A stretch of 64,000 bases of DNA, taken from positions 350,656-414,655 of the forward strand of contig VXBP01002786.1 in NCBI GenBank assembly GCA_013400115.1, written 5' to 3'. The notes under the pieces were generated by a model, which did no database searches, was not told where the DNA came from, and was given only the letters and a program-made list of their open reading frames with translations. Below, piece by piece: positions 36,001-47,100 of the stretch. The position numbers and the translations under genes are program-made. Source of the DNA: Rhinopomastus cyanomelas. Its lineage: Eukaryota; Chordata; Aves; Bucerotiformes; Rhinopomastidae. The stretch's first letter is position 1; each line of letters begins with the position of its first letter.

Positions 36001-38520
36001 GAGAAGCTGTCGATCTCTCTCACTGCCTTCCAATTTGAGAGGGACAGGACAGACCCCCTGGAGAGGTTGACCAGCAAGGTATGGAAAGTCTTGGGTTGGA
36101 CTCGATGATCTCTTGGGTCCCTTCCAACCCCTAACATCCTATGATCCTATGATCTTCTAGAGGAAGATGCTGGGAAGTGGGCCCAGGCTGCCTGCTGGAC
36201 AGTAATGTGTGTCAGAGCAGGGACAGGGTGTGAGCTCCTCTCCTTTTCCTCCAGGTGACTTGGTCTCTTGATGCCCTCTACAAAGTGAGGAACTTCACTA
36301 TTGTCCAGCTCAGGTACAGGACAAGACCCATCTTCAAAGCCCTTCATTAAACGCTCTCTTGAGCAGTCAGCAGCTAACTAGCCCTGCTGCAGAGATGAAG
36401 AGGGGGTGCTCAGTGACCTTCAAGGTTCCAGTTGTTCCCACCTGAAAGATTTTGTGAGAAGATGAGTTGTGCTGCACTGGGAAACCTGGGAGTGAAGTAC
36501 AGCTGTTTGCAGATGGTTTAGCAGAACAGCTTCCCTGGGCTTGAGTAGTCAGGAGTTGCTGGGGGATCGGCAAAGACCAGCAAGGGTGTGTTTGAGCTTG
36601 GCCCCAGCTCTTACCTTGCTTAGAGTATTTTCCTCCCCTTAGAAACCTCAGCGGGGAGCTGGACATCACAGGAGACATCTACCTTGACACAATCATCCAT
36701 GCTGACGTTGGAAAGGTTCTACAAGCCTTGACAGCTCTTGCAGCCTGCTCTGTGGACCTGACCTCCCTTTCAGTGGAGGGTAAGGGCTGTTCCTGTGTGC
36801 GGCAGGGCTCCCTGACAGCTCTGGTCACCCACCACTTGTGTTTTGCCTCCTCAGGGTCCAAGCTTGACCTGCAGGTTTACCCAGTGTCCTTCCTCATCAC
36901 CAACAGACGCTTCACCGAGGACTTTCTGGATCCACTTGCTGTAGAGCGCCAAGACATAATCAGAGTCCTTGGTGATGTGGTAGGCATAACTGATGGATGA
37001 GGGGGCCAGGGTTGTCCCAGGGTGCTGAGAAGAGCAGGATGAGGACCACTGGAGAAAAGGGACTGCTGTGGGACGCCCAGACCAGACCTTCAGCTTTAAT
37101 GCTGTGGTTGGTACCTGCTGAATGCAGGCACTGAGGCAGGTTGTTTTCTCTGATTCTTCAGTAGTTTCGGGTCAGCTGGAGACATAGAGGTGCTGCAGGA
37201 TCACAGGTGCCTTGTGTTCCTGCTGTGGTGGTTGTCCCAGCTACATCATGGATGTGGAAATGTTGGCCTGGCAGGGTAAAACCACCCCAAAGGTTGGTGA
37301 AGAGCTGAGAAAAACCTCTCTTCCAGGTGACACAAATCCTGAGGGGCCACAGAAGCTATCTGCAAGTGGTGATAAGAGGATTCCTGTGAGTGGGAGCAGA
37401 GGGTCTGCTGGAGTTGGAGTGTGCAGAGATAGGTCTCCCTGCAGAGACACCACACAAGGCCATGGCTGTTGGTTGTATCACCTCAGCAGTGGAAGGGTTT
37501 GCAGCAGGCAATTGAAGTCAAGCATTTGTCTGCTGTCTTGGGAGTGACTTGCCAGTCCTCCAGGGATGTCCATTCCCTGAGCTCATGGACACAGCCCAGT
37601 ATGTGGCTGTGGGGTCATGGTGGGATTGGCAGCTGCTGGAACTCTTCCCAACCCTGTCCACAGGCCTGGCTCCTTAATCTGTCATGGGGATGTGGTCTTC
37701 CAGCACCCTGCACCAACCAGCCTGGAGGTTTTGGAGGCTCTTGTGCTGTCAGTTGGGCCAGACAAGACTTTGGCTGGTTCAGACTTCCAGGTGGACCTAT
37801 ATTCTCTTGCTGTGGGAGGTGAGTAGCCCTTGAGTGGGAGTAGGGAGTGCTGAGGCGACTGGGCATACGATCTTCACCAGCCTGTAGCTCTCTGTGTGAG
37901 CAGAGCAGACCCACAGCCAACTAGACCCTTCTGCAAAGGGAGGGTGAGGCATTCATGGCTGCTGAGGTGACCAGTTGTGCTCTTCCCCAGAGGCCACCCT
38001 GGAACCACCTCAGTCCAAACCAGGCTTTCCTGTATTTGGTGTGGCCGTGCTGGCTGTGTGCGGCCTCTGTGTCATCACTGCTCCCATCATCTTGCTGGGG
38101 GTAAGGGTAATGGGTATATCTCTGGGGTGGGCGGAATCGAGCTGGGCCACCACAGCCCTAGTCCCTGGGCAAGGACATGGCTGCAGTCTCCACATTCTCC
38201 TTCCTAGTGCCTGAGGACCAAGAGGCTTGGCCGCTGCTATAGGGTGGCCTTCTGGGACAGAGGAGACCCTGAAGTGGGGACTCAGACACTGGAAATGGAT
38301 AACAGAGGGTTCCAGGCATCCTCTGAGCAGGCAAGTGGCCTTCCCAGTCCTTGTTAGTACTAGAGCTTTAAAGTCTCGATAGTGTTTCTGCTGGTCCCTG
38401 TTGTACACAGTGGATGGTCTTGGGCAATGCCAGGAGCTGCAGAGCCCCTTGGGAGGTGGGTTTAGCGACTTCTCTCACTCTCAGGACCCTGAGGATGCTC
38501 ATACATGCTTGACAAAGTGA
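33018..38520 (+). CDS. Mucin-like type I membrane protein with three SEA-type domains
   Basis: Twelve coding exons join in frame into 956 residues: 33018-34766, 35154-35212, 35438-35592, 35975-36078, 36255-36313, 36643-36779, 36855-36979, 37327-37385, 37664-37818, 37991-38100, 38208-38330, 38485-38520. The start chosen gives a signal peptide (core GLVLAVSLCAAALLPSPGAL). Residues 46 to about 550 are Ser/Thr/Pro/Ala-rich and mucin-like. Three SEA-like units follow, at about 550-689, 690-796 and 797-885. The first has NGSVLVRAQALF, matching the GSVVV autocleavage type. A membrane segment, FGVAVLAVCGLCVITAPIIL, ends near residue 904, followed by a basic tail of about 50 residues. N-glycosylation sequons NGS, NFT and NLS are present. 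The last intron uses a GC donor (GAGCAG/gcaagt); without splicing the frame ends 9 codons on, at 38357. Likely a cell-surface glycoprotein; I do not recognise a named orthologue. Confidence 0.8.
36088..36160 (+). mobile_element. CR1 3' tail inside an intron of the SEA-domain gene
   Basis: gttggactcgatgatctc followed by cccttccaacccc and two copies of the octamer atcctatg is the terminal part of CR1. It starts about ten bases after the splice donor at 36079. Confidence 0.85.
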
Positions 38521-40850
38521 CTCTGCCTGATGAGAAGGAGGGAGGAGGAGCTGCTCTGAAGATGCTCCCCGGGCCATGGCTGCCAACTGATCCCCAAGAT
38601 GGAATCAATAACTTTGTGTGTTGAACTTTAGTAAACTGTTTCTAGACTGCCAAACCCAGCTGTGATTGGTCTCTGCTGCTGATATAGGCAAAATTTACCC
38701 AAAAGATTGGTTTTATCCCCCTTGCCGCGTGTTTTTCACTGGTGTGGGAGACTGCTTGGTGTGGAGGCTTCTGGGTGGCTTCATGTAAAGACACTGCAAA
38801 AAGGATCTTTAGTCGCTTGTTTTATTTTATGGTTAAAGGTCATCCAGTCCCATCTGCAACCCATGGGGTGTTCTCTAGTTCCTACCTGCTCCTTCCTGGA
38901 AATTACCCACAAGCAGCAAGTTCCTTGGATGTGGAAGGGGAAGGGAACTTCATCCCTACACCTAAGAAAATTGGTTGTTGTTCCTGGGAAGGGTTTGGTC
39001 AATTTAGTGGAGGTGCCCACCTTCTCCAGAAACCCACAGTGTCCTAAGGGCCTGCATTGTCTTGCTACTGCTCAGTGCTTCTGGAGCTTCCCATCTGGCT
39101 TCTGCTGCTAGGGTCAATGTATCTGTGCTGTGACAGCAAGTGGAGCACCAAAAGTGTGAGTAGGGGTGCTGGCAGGGAGCAGACATTCCTCGAGGAGACT
39201 GCAGCTGACTGCTCTACTTCTCCATCTCTTCCAAAAGTGCCATCTCCTCCTACTTCTGCTGCCGTACACTGACTCAGGAGTATTTTGTTGACCACAGCAG
39301 GTGGCCATTGTCACCTGCCCTGAGCAGCACCTACACCATTCTCAGGAGGGTTGGGATTTGGGTCATGCCCACAGCCATGGTCTGGAGGAGGAGTGAGCTG
39401 GCAGCAGGAGATGCGGAGGTTGTGGTACTGGTGGGAGAGGGGGTGAGGAAGCTGGGAAGCAGCAAGAGGAGGTGGGGGCTGGCAGCATGTCCCTGCAACA
39501 GCTCAGGTGCTTGTGGTGGCTGGTGCCTCTGGAGCTGGCCCCTACCTTGGCCAAGGTTGTCCAAGCAAGTGCTGCACTTTGCCCCAGCCTTAGAAAATCC
39601 CCTGTGTTCTGAAGTTTCTGCTCCAGCCCGTGTCCAGCACCATCTTGCCCTTGCCACTGTCCTGAACTGGTCCCCTCTGTGAAACCACTTGCTACCCAGC
39701 CTCCAGCTTGCCATTGCACCTACATGGCCCAAGGGCATCCTTGGTGGCTCCAGGCTCCCTCCATGGTACCAGCTCCGATTTCACCCTAGGACAGGGAGAG
39801 GCCATCTGGCTTTCATCAAGACCAGAGCTCTGTCCCACTGGTGCTTNTCTCTGGATAAGTCCTTCATCACTCAGTGCAGTCTCCTCCCAAGGAGACTTGT
39901 GCTGACTGGTGTGTGCCTCAAAATGCCTAAAATCTGGTGTGGAGAAGGAAACAGAAGGATGTTCCCATGCCGCAGACATGTTTCTTTAGGAGACTTGGGC
40001 TTGAAGGTATTTGGACCATGTGGCAAAGTTTTGTTGCCCCCGTTTCCAGAGACAGTCCATCACTCACATCTCTGTTATAGGCAGGAGTCTCATCTTCTGG
40101 CCCGGTGTGCTCTCCTCCAGCACCTTGCCCCAGTAGCAGGACTTTCCCTGGGCCCCATTTCTAGGAGCAGCAAGCCTCAGATCTCCAGGGCTGCCCACCG
40201 AGTCCAATGTTTGGTCTGTGAGGGCACAGGGGTCAACCTTGATGGGAGAAGGGAAGGAGAGACAAGCTGCTGCCTCAGCTGGGGTGGGAGCTGCATCTCT
40301 TAGAGCAGGGGCTGGGCTGGCAGAAGGATCTGTGGAGCCTGCTGTTGCTTGCTCTGTTTGGGATTTTTATGTGCATTCACTGCAGACTGGGACATGCAGA
40401 GCCTTTCAGGCTTTGAAGCTCACTGTGTGGAAAACGTGGGGACAATGAGGACACACCTGCATTTATCAACTGCAGGTGCATGGAAAGCGGTTGCAGCCTG
40501 GAGCAATCAGGCAGATACTGTCTTTTATAATAAAGAATTTTTAAAAAAGGTGGAGAAAAAGAGCAGTGTGGTGCAGAGCAGTGTCATTTCAGAGGTGCTC
40601 TCAAAGCACCTGACTTCTGCCTGTCACAGGCTGAGGTCTTCCTCAGTCTTTCTGCTTTCTATCACCATGAGGATGTTTCCTGACCAAGGGAAAGGAGACA
40701 ATGCTCCTGTCACCTTTCCTTGCCCAAGTTCCTTTACCAAAATGACTTGGCACGAGTGCTATTGTCCCGCTTCACCCCGGGAAGTTGCCCTCAGAGCCTG
40801 GCAGTGGTCAGGGTAACGATCCCCAAGGCACTGTTCCATTCCATTTGGCT
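38521..40850. other. Region after the SEA-domain gene, no gene seen
   Basis: The first part is probably the 3' UTR of the SEA-domain gene. A non-canonical aataac followed by GT-rich sequence near 38606-38622 could be its poly(A) site. An AATAAA near 40528 could serve a longer form. The rest contains only short unsupported frames and an undetermined base at 39847. Confidence 0.45.
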
Positions 40851-41522
40851 CTAAAGACCCCAGGTCCCAGTGGGGCTCACCTGGCATGCAGCCATGTCTA
40901 GGGCCCGTGATGAAGGCCTGAGGTGTGCGAGGAGGTCTGAGCGGCCTGACGGCAGTGGCTCCTTCCACAGGTCCAGAGTATGAGTCGGGCCGTCGACGAG
41001 CTGAGTCCATTCCGTTCCCAGCGGCTCCCACCGCTGCTCGAGCCCCGGCACCTTTGGCAGGAGCCCCTGGCGACGTCTGTGCTCAGAGCCTGCCCGCTCA
41101 ACCTCCGGCCTCTCCGCCAGCCTCCGCTCTGGCCAAGCCTGGCCCCTCAACAGGGCCCAGGCTTTGGCATTTTCAAACTGCTTATCCGCCTCCAGGCACT
41201 GCTGCGGAGCTGCCAGCATGACACCCCTCCACCCACATGGAGGACTGGCCAGGGAGCATCTGGTGCATCCTCCTCTGCCCCGTGTTGAGGCAGACAGAGC
41301 AAGGGCCCTGTGCAGCCTCTGCGCTTGCCCACAGCTGGAACGTTCCTCCTGCCGAGGGCACCGGACAACTCTCTTAGCTGTTAAGAGCGCGGAAGTCCCT
41401 TCGAGTCCAGGAGCGCCTGGGTCACACTCTGCAGGGGGAACGCTGCCTCGGGGCTCCATCGCTGCACCTGAAAGCTTCTGCCCAAAGTGCCCTTTGCCGC
41501 GGTTCCCTTGTTGCTCTGACAT
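40851..41522 (-). CDS. Candidate unknown gene downstream of an orphan CpG island
   Basis: A 223-codon open frame begins at ATG 41520-41522, about 300 bases from the CpG island with CCAAT and GC boxes, in the direction that island would transcribe. Its start is MSEQQGNRGKGHFGQKLSG. The second half looks more protein-like (LEADKQFENAKAWALLRG, WEPLGTEWTQLVDGP) and has a good donor (TGCCAG/gtgagc, reverse strand, near 40880), so the true product may splice on. No later exon was found between here and the SEA-domain gene. Two plus-strand frames are also open for about 100 codons in the same place, so the frame may be chance in GC-rich DNA. I recognise no family. Confidence 0.3.
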   Translation of the reverse strand: MSEQQGNRGKGHFGQKLSGAAMEPRGSVPPAECDPGAPGLEGTSALLTAKRVVRCPRQEERSSCGQAQRLHRALALSASTRGRGGCTRCSLASPPCGWRGVMLAAPQQCLEADKQFENAKAWALLRGQAWPERRLAERPEVERAGSEHRRRQGLLPKVPGLEQRWEPLGTEWTQLVDGPTHTLDLWKEPLPSGRSDLLAHLRPSSRALDMAACQVSPTGTWGL

Positions 41523-41599
41523 TGAGCATCTCCTGCTCCTCTGCTCGGGAGTGCTGGGAACTACGCGTCTGCCACAGGCGAGAAAGTATCTATGAGGAG

Positions 41600-42620
41600 C
41601 TTCAACCCGAAGGGCTCGGGCGGCGCAGCAGCAGCGCTTAGATTGTTACAAGCCCGACCGAGCCGAACGAGCACAAACGAAGCTGCTCCTCCACCTCCCA
41701 AGACCGGAAACTCCGCTCCAGCACTAACTGCTTAACTCAAACCACAAACAACGCAACAGAAAGCGCACAGACTAACGGACCCTCGGCCGGCCACAGCCCT
41801 TTTAGCCCTTGGGCTCCGCCCCTCCGGAGGGGTTCCTGCCAATCCTGGCCCGATTGTTCAATTCGGCCCCGCCCTCTTTTGAGTATCCGGCTCGCCCCTC
41901 CGGGTTCTGCTCCGGCCAATCGCGACCTGGTCTTTCAATGTGGCCCCGCCCCCGAGTTCTGTTCCGGCCAATCCTGACCCGGTACTTCGTTTAGGTCCCG
42001 CCCCCTTCCGGCCTCCGGTTCCGCCCCTCCGAGTTCTGCTGCCCCAGTCCCGACCCGAACCTTCCCCGCGGCCCTGTCCTCTCCCTGCTAGGGCCAGTGT
42101 GGCCCCGCCCCTCTCGAGCGTGCTCTGAGCAACCCTGGGCCCTTGTGCCCGGGCAAAGGGGTCCCTCGGGGGAGGGTTTGGGGCGACTGCTACGCACTGG
42201 GGCTGCCTGGCGGGGCCAGGCTCGGCTCCAGTTCCCCTCGAGGCTGGGCTGGGCGAGGGCTGGGGCTGAAATCGGAACAGAAAGAACCCGCGCGGTGACA
42301 TTTTGATCGCGTTCTGTGCTGTCTCTGTTGAGTCACGATGGCATTTGCGGCTCTGAGAACACGCTGGGGGCGCTGGGGTTCCGGGGCTGCCTCTCGGCGC
42401 CGGGAACCGGAGGCCGGACGCGGCGCTTGGGGCAGCCTGGGCTGAAACGGGGCTGCGAGGCCGGAGGGTTTTCTCAGGGTTTGCCGGTGACAGCGGAGGG
42501 CGACAGCGGAGGATGGCAGGGAGCCGGGCCCGAGGCGGCGGCTGGTGGGGAAGGGGGAGGGCTCGGCGTCGCGGCTCTGACGCTGCCTGGTCCCCCGCAG
42601 CGGTTCTGCTGCTGAGACAC
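41600..42620. promoter_or_regulatory. Orphan CpG island with tandem CCAAT and GC boxes
   Basis: About 1 kb of CpG-rich DNA sits between two genes that end towards each other. CCAAT occurs at 41839, 41916 and 41968, always in the context gccaatc. GC boxes (CCGCCC type) occur near 41815, 41867, 41944, 41997 and 42101. A TATA-like ctaaaaggg on the minus strand lies near 41800. NF-Y and Sp1/KLF proteins bind these sites. Minus-strand transcription towards the candidate ORF is my preference, but plus-strand transcription is possible. Confidence 0.6.
41815..42115. repeat. Tandem promoter cassette array
   Basis: Units of roughly 52 and 77 bases repeat the order: ccgcccctccgg-type GC box, gttctgctccgg, gccaatc, gaccyg, then ggccccgcc. 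At least three diverged copies are visible, each with its own CCAAT and GC box. Confidence 0.6.
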
Positions 42621-42639
42621 GGTGGGAGCTGGAGCATGG

Positions 42640-43070
42640 GTATAGATGGACCAAGGGAGAGTGGGACAAGGGGACGAGAGGGGAGAGAAAGTAAGGGGGT
42701 AAGTGGAAGAAAGGAAAGAGAAGGACTAGAGGGGACAAGGGAATGGAAGGGGGTGGAAAGAGAAAATGCAGACTGGAAGGAGAAAGATGGAGAAGAGGGA
42801 AAAGACACAGCAGGACAGCATGAGTGGGATGAGGAACAGCAGGAATAAAACACTTTAGGACAAAAGAAAAAGGGCATTAAAAAAAAAGAAGGGCTAGAAG
42901 AAAGCTGAAGATGGGACACTTCAAAGACAATGTTGGAGGGACACCAGGAGAAAGGGAATGAGGAGGAGGAAGCCAGAGGAGAGCAACCAGGAAGCCAGGA
43001 GGAAGCCCAAGCAGGGGCCAGCAGGAAGAATAATGAGAAGAAGGCAGGAGGTAGACAACTAGGAAGGGAG
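42640..43070. repeat. Purine-rich tract
   Basis: About 430 bases are nearly all A and G on the plus strand, such as agggagagtgggacaagggg, without a fixed unit. Such homopurine tracts can form triplex DNA. It lies past the probable 3' end of LOXL1. Confidence 0.7.
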
Positions 43071-43538
43071 GGAAAATTACCCAGGACTGAGTGGGCATCA
43101 GTGGGGCACCCACCTGGGCACGTTCAGGGCTGCTGTGGCCACAGACAGACCCAGCTTTGCCATGCGCAGTGACCAGTGACCCAGTGCTGGGAGCAAGAGC
43201 TCAGGGACAGTCTAGGACATATGAACCCCAGGCTGAGCCCATCCTGTTTCCAGAGGCTTTAGCAACTGCTTGACCCCTGGCAAGTCTGGCAAGAGCTGAA
43301 CTGACCCAGCAGAGACCCATGCTCAGATGAGACTTCCACCAGCTTCAGTCCAGACAGTAATCAGAGCATGCTGGTGTGCAGCCACCTCGAGAATCTGGGC
43401 TGCCACCTTCTCCTCCAGGGAGGGTCACAGCTGGAGACACCTTCCAGCCACCCAAAAAATGCTGAAAGTGTTAAAGCTTGAAGAGCCCTGTTGCTAATTT
43501 GCAATTTACATCATTTATACAGATTTATGGCTTCTGCC

Positions 43539-43544
43539 TTTATT
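43539..43544 (-). terminator. LOXL1: Poly(A) signal of LOXL1
   Basis: TTTATT on the plus strand reads AATAAA on the minus strand, 583 bases beyond the LOXL1 stop codon. It would give a 3' UTR of about 600 bases. Confidence 0.6.
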
Positions 43545-44126
43545 CCAGCTAAAACTCAGCATTGATTTCCCTCAGGAAATAGAAAAAACCCCAAAGATTA
43601 AAGAAAAGTATAAAAAATATTTCAGAGATTCATTCTCACACTTCCTCTCCTTTTAACATGAAGAAATGGGGATTTTTTTTTTGGTGGGGTAGTTCCTGAG
43701 GAACTGCTGCTGGGCTTCAGGGTCGCTGGTGGGACAGAGAAGCCAACTCAGGCACTTTCTTGAGCGGACAGAGGGTGGATGGATCTTTGACCCATCAAGA
43801 TCTGAAAGAAGAAAAAACCCACGAAATTCCAGAATGTGGGGAACGTGCTGAGGAAAACATTTCAAACTGACATTTCAAAGGTATAGGGACGGGGTGTACT
43901 CTGAAAGTCAGCTTCGTTCTCTCCCAGAGTAACATGGAGCTTCACTATAAACCCCCCCCGAAGGGGGAGACACCAATGGGCAGACCCAGCTTGGGCCAGA
44001 TCCCACTTTTTTGTTGTGATGGTCACAGAGAAAACCCAGATGAAAGGGAGAACAGAAATGGAATGAAAGGGCTCTGGGGCTGGGGAGAACAGAGGACAGA
44101 TGGTCAGAGGATGGACGGATGTCTCC

Positions 44127-47100
44127 TTACTGGGAAATCCTGCAGTTTGTTGTGGCGACGTAGCGTCCTGTGTAATGGATGTTGCACCTCACCACGTTGT
44201 TGGTGAAGTCTGACTCCAGGACAATGTATTTGGGATTCACTTGAACCTAAAAATGAGGCAACAGGAGAGAAAAAAATCACCCCCGGAAACTAGTCAGAGG
44301 GGGAAGGAGGAGTAGCGTGTTAAAGGGACATCACCGGTAAAGATATGTGTTCCCGAACCCGATGGTTGAGAAAACCCCAAGCCACCCTCAAATTGGCAAT
44401 GTTTGGCCCCAGCCACCTTTAAAACGTAATTCCCTGGCTGTACGTCTGTGATATCGATCCACTGGCAGTCGATGTCGGCGTTGTAGGTGTCGTAGCAGCC
44501 TGGGCTCAAGCCCTGCAAAGACAAAAGGGGGTTCGTGTGTTTTGTTTGAGGGGTGGTAAACACAAGGAGCTCTTGGAGCTTGCCCCCCTTAAAAGGCACC
44601 TGGGTGTGGGCTGTGCAGGCGTAACGCTTCAGGTTGCCAAAATCACAGGTGGTGTCCTCCAGACAGAAGCTAGCCTTGTGGCCCTCGGCCACCTTCCTCC
44701 CCGTGGTGGCATCCAGCAGGTCATAGTGGCTGAACTCATCCATGCTGTGGTAGTGCCTGGGAGCAGGGGGAGTAGGATAGTTAGGGTGACCCCCAACAAA
44801 TGGTGCCATCCCCTACCCAGATGGGATTTGGGGGGTTCTCCATCAACCACAGGTCCACACCAGCTTGCCAGGTCCCTTCTGGGGACAGCTTAGCGGCTTT
44901 AGGGCCAAAGAGGCAGAGCACAGTGAACCCTTTGCCCCAGATCTCAAAGCAAAGCCACAGAAAGGGAGAAATGCCTTTAAATAGGATGGTGGAGGAGACA
45001 TGAAGGATGGTGGAGGAGACTCACTGGTGGCAGCTGTGCCACTCCCAGCTGTGCCGGGGCCGGCTGGGCAGAAAGTCAGCCGTGCCCTGGTTCTTCACCC
45101 GCTGGGGAAACCGCAGGAGGACCCGCACATCGTAGTCGGTGGCTTCGGCAGTGTAGGCAGTGCTGGGGACAGTGGAGAAGATCAGTGTCAATGTCCTCCC
45201 ACGGCCGTAGCCGTCGGGTCAGGAGTCCACTGGGTGTGGGCTTAGCCCCAGCACCCCTGGGGAAGAAAAGCCCCAGTGAGCGCCTCTGCAGGGAGCTTCC
45301 TCCTTGGGAAATCAAATGGTGGAAGAAGAGCAAGGAGAGGAGAGGTCTCCTACCCTGCAGCCCCACCTGACACCCACCTCCAGCCTTTGTGTGCCCTTTC
45401 CTTTCCCCTTCCCTCTTTCCTTCTCCTTCCACTTCCCCTTCTCCTTTTCTTCTCTCGGTCCTTCTCTGAGCAAACTGCTCTAGTGAGAGGTGTCCCCGCC
45501 CACGGCAGGCAGATTGGAACGAGATGATCTCTGAGGTCCCTTCCAACCCAAAACATCCTGAGATTTTCCTCCTTCCCCTTCCCTCAGCTCTTCCCCACCC
45601 TTTCATTTTCTTTCATCCACCCTTCCCCTATTTCCTCTCCTTTTTACCCTTCCTTTTTGCTTTCTCTTTTCCATTCTTCTCCTCCTTCCCCTCATCCCCG
45701 TTGTTTCCTTCCCTTCTCCCCTTTCTCTTTTCCTTTTCTCCTTCCCTTTCTCTGTTATTCTTCCCTTCCCCTTCTCTTTCCCCTTTCCTTCTCTCCTCCT
45801 TCCCCTTACCTTCCCTCTTCCCCATTACACCCCCATCTCCCCCTGCCCCACAGCTTTCCTCCTGGCCAGTGCCCTGCCCTGCTGGTCCCAGCTGCCCTAC
45901 CTGGCGCCGCCCTACCTGGCGCCGCCCTACCTGGCCAGGCACTTCTCTTCGGCTGCGCAGCGCAGCGAGTACAGGTGGGCTCGCTGCACGTAGGTCGATG
46001 CTTGCACGTAGTTGGGGTCTGGCACCAAGTCAGGGAGACCTGCCGGGAGGATGGGGACAGTCCTGAGGATGGGGACACGGCTTGGGGATGCAGCCAGCCC
46101 TGACCTTGTGAGGAAGTTTGCGGTCACTGCCGCATTTTCCAATTTCAATCTGCAGACGGAAAACCCTCCCTTCCCTCCCCCTTCCCCTGCCAGCTCCTGC
46201 TGGCGAACCCCCGTCCTCCATTTTCCTACAGCAGGACTGCTCCACCCGGGCTCCTGGAATCGATTACATCCAGCCCTGCCTGACCACAAGTGGGATGCCC
46301 CCAGCTCCCAGGGACCCAAAAAGCAGGGTCCCTATTTCCCACTCTATTTTTTGCCCAAAAGAGGAGTCGAAGTGGGCGTTCTGCACTCCTATCCTTCCTC
46401 TTCTTTAGTTCCCGTTGTTGCCCTGTGCTAAGTAAGCTGTGGACAGATGGACAGACAGACAGCTGAAGGGATGGGTGGGGGCTGCCTGGCTTTCCAAAAG
46501 CATTCCAGAGCCCAGCTGGAGCTTACCCCCCCCCCCCCCAACNCCCCTTCCTAAGACTGCTGTGGGACCACCAACCCATCCTGACATCTGCTCCTCAAGA
46601 ATGACCAGAATGGGGAGGGGGCGATGCTCCCTGGGTGCTCAGTGCCACAGTTTCCCTTCTCACAGCTCCCTGCAAAGCTGGATCCTCCTGCACAACACCC
46701 TCTGCTCAGCACCTCTCCTTCACTGCCAACCTGTTTCCATCCTCTTCTCTGCCCTCATCCCCCTTCCCAATCTCACTGGCAACTCCATTCTTCTCTCCCC
46801 ACTCCCCTGATCCTTATCCCTTCTTTATTCACATACCCACCCCTATCCTCATCTCCATCATTTTTATCCCCATCCTCATTTTATCCTCATCAGTATCCTC
46901 ACCCCCTTCTTCATACCCTTTTCCATCTCTATCCTCATACCCATCCTCAACCCATCCCCAATCCCATCTTCAAAACCACTCCCACTGCCATCCTCATCTT
47001 CAACCCCATCACCTCCCAGGGGACTGGAGGGCTGCATCCAGCTCCTCCCTTTGCCCCCAGACACTTTCTAGCACATTCTCCATCCCCATCCTCTTTCCTT

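Noticed and set aside
37576..37663. Alternative upstream acceptor for exon 37664-37818 of the SEA-domain gene
   Set aside because: It would add sequence unlike the matching exon of the first module and break the 155-base length shared by the two equivalent exons.
42337..42450. Short plus-strand ATG frame (MAFAALRTRWGRWGSG) in the CpG island
   Set aside because: It resembles a mitochondrial presequence but stops after about 35 codons with no supported downstream exon.
41858..42919. 353-codon minus-strand open frame
   Set aside because: It runs through the CpG island and the purine-rich tract. The sequence is repetitive Ser/Pro/Phe derived from composition and has no domain.
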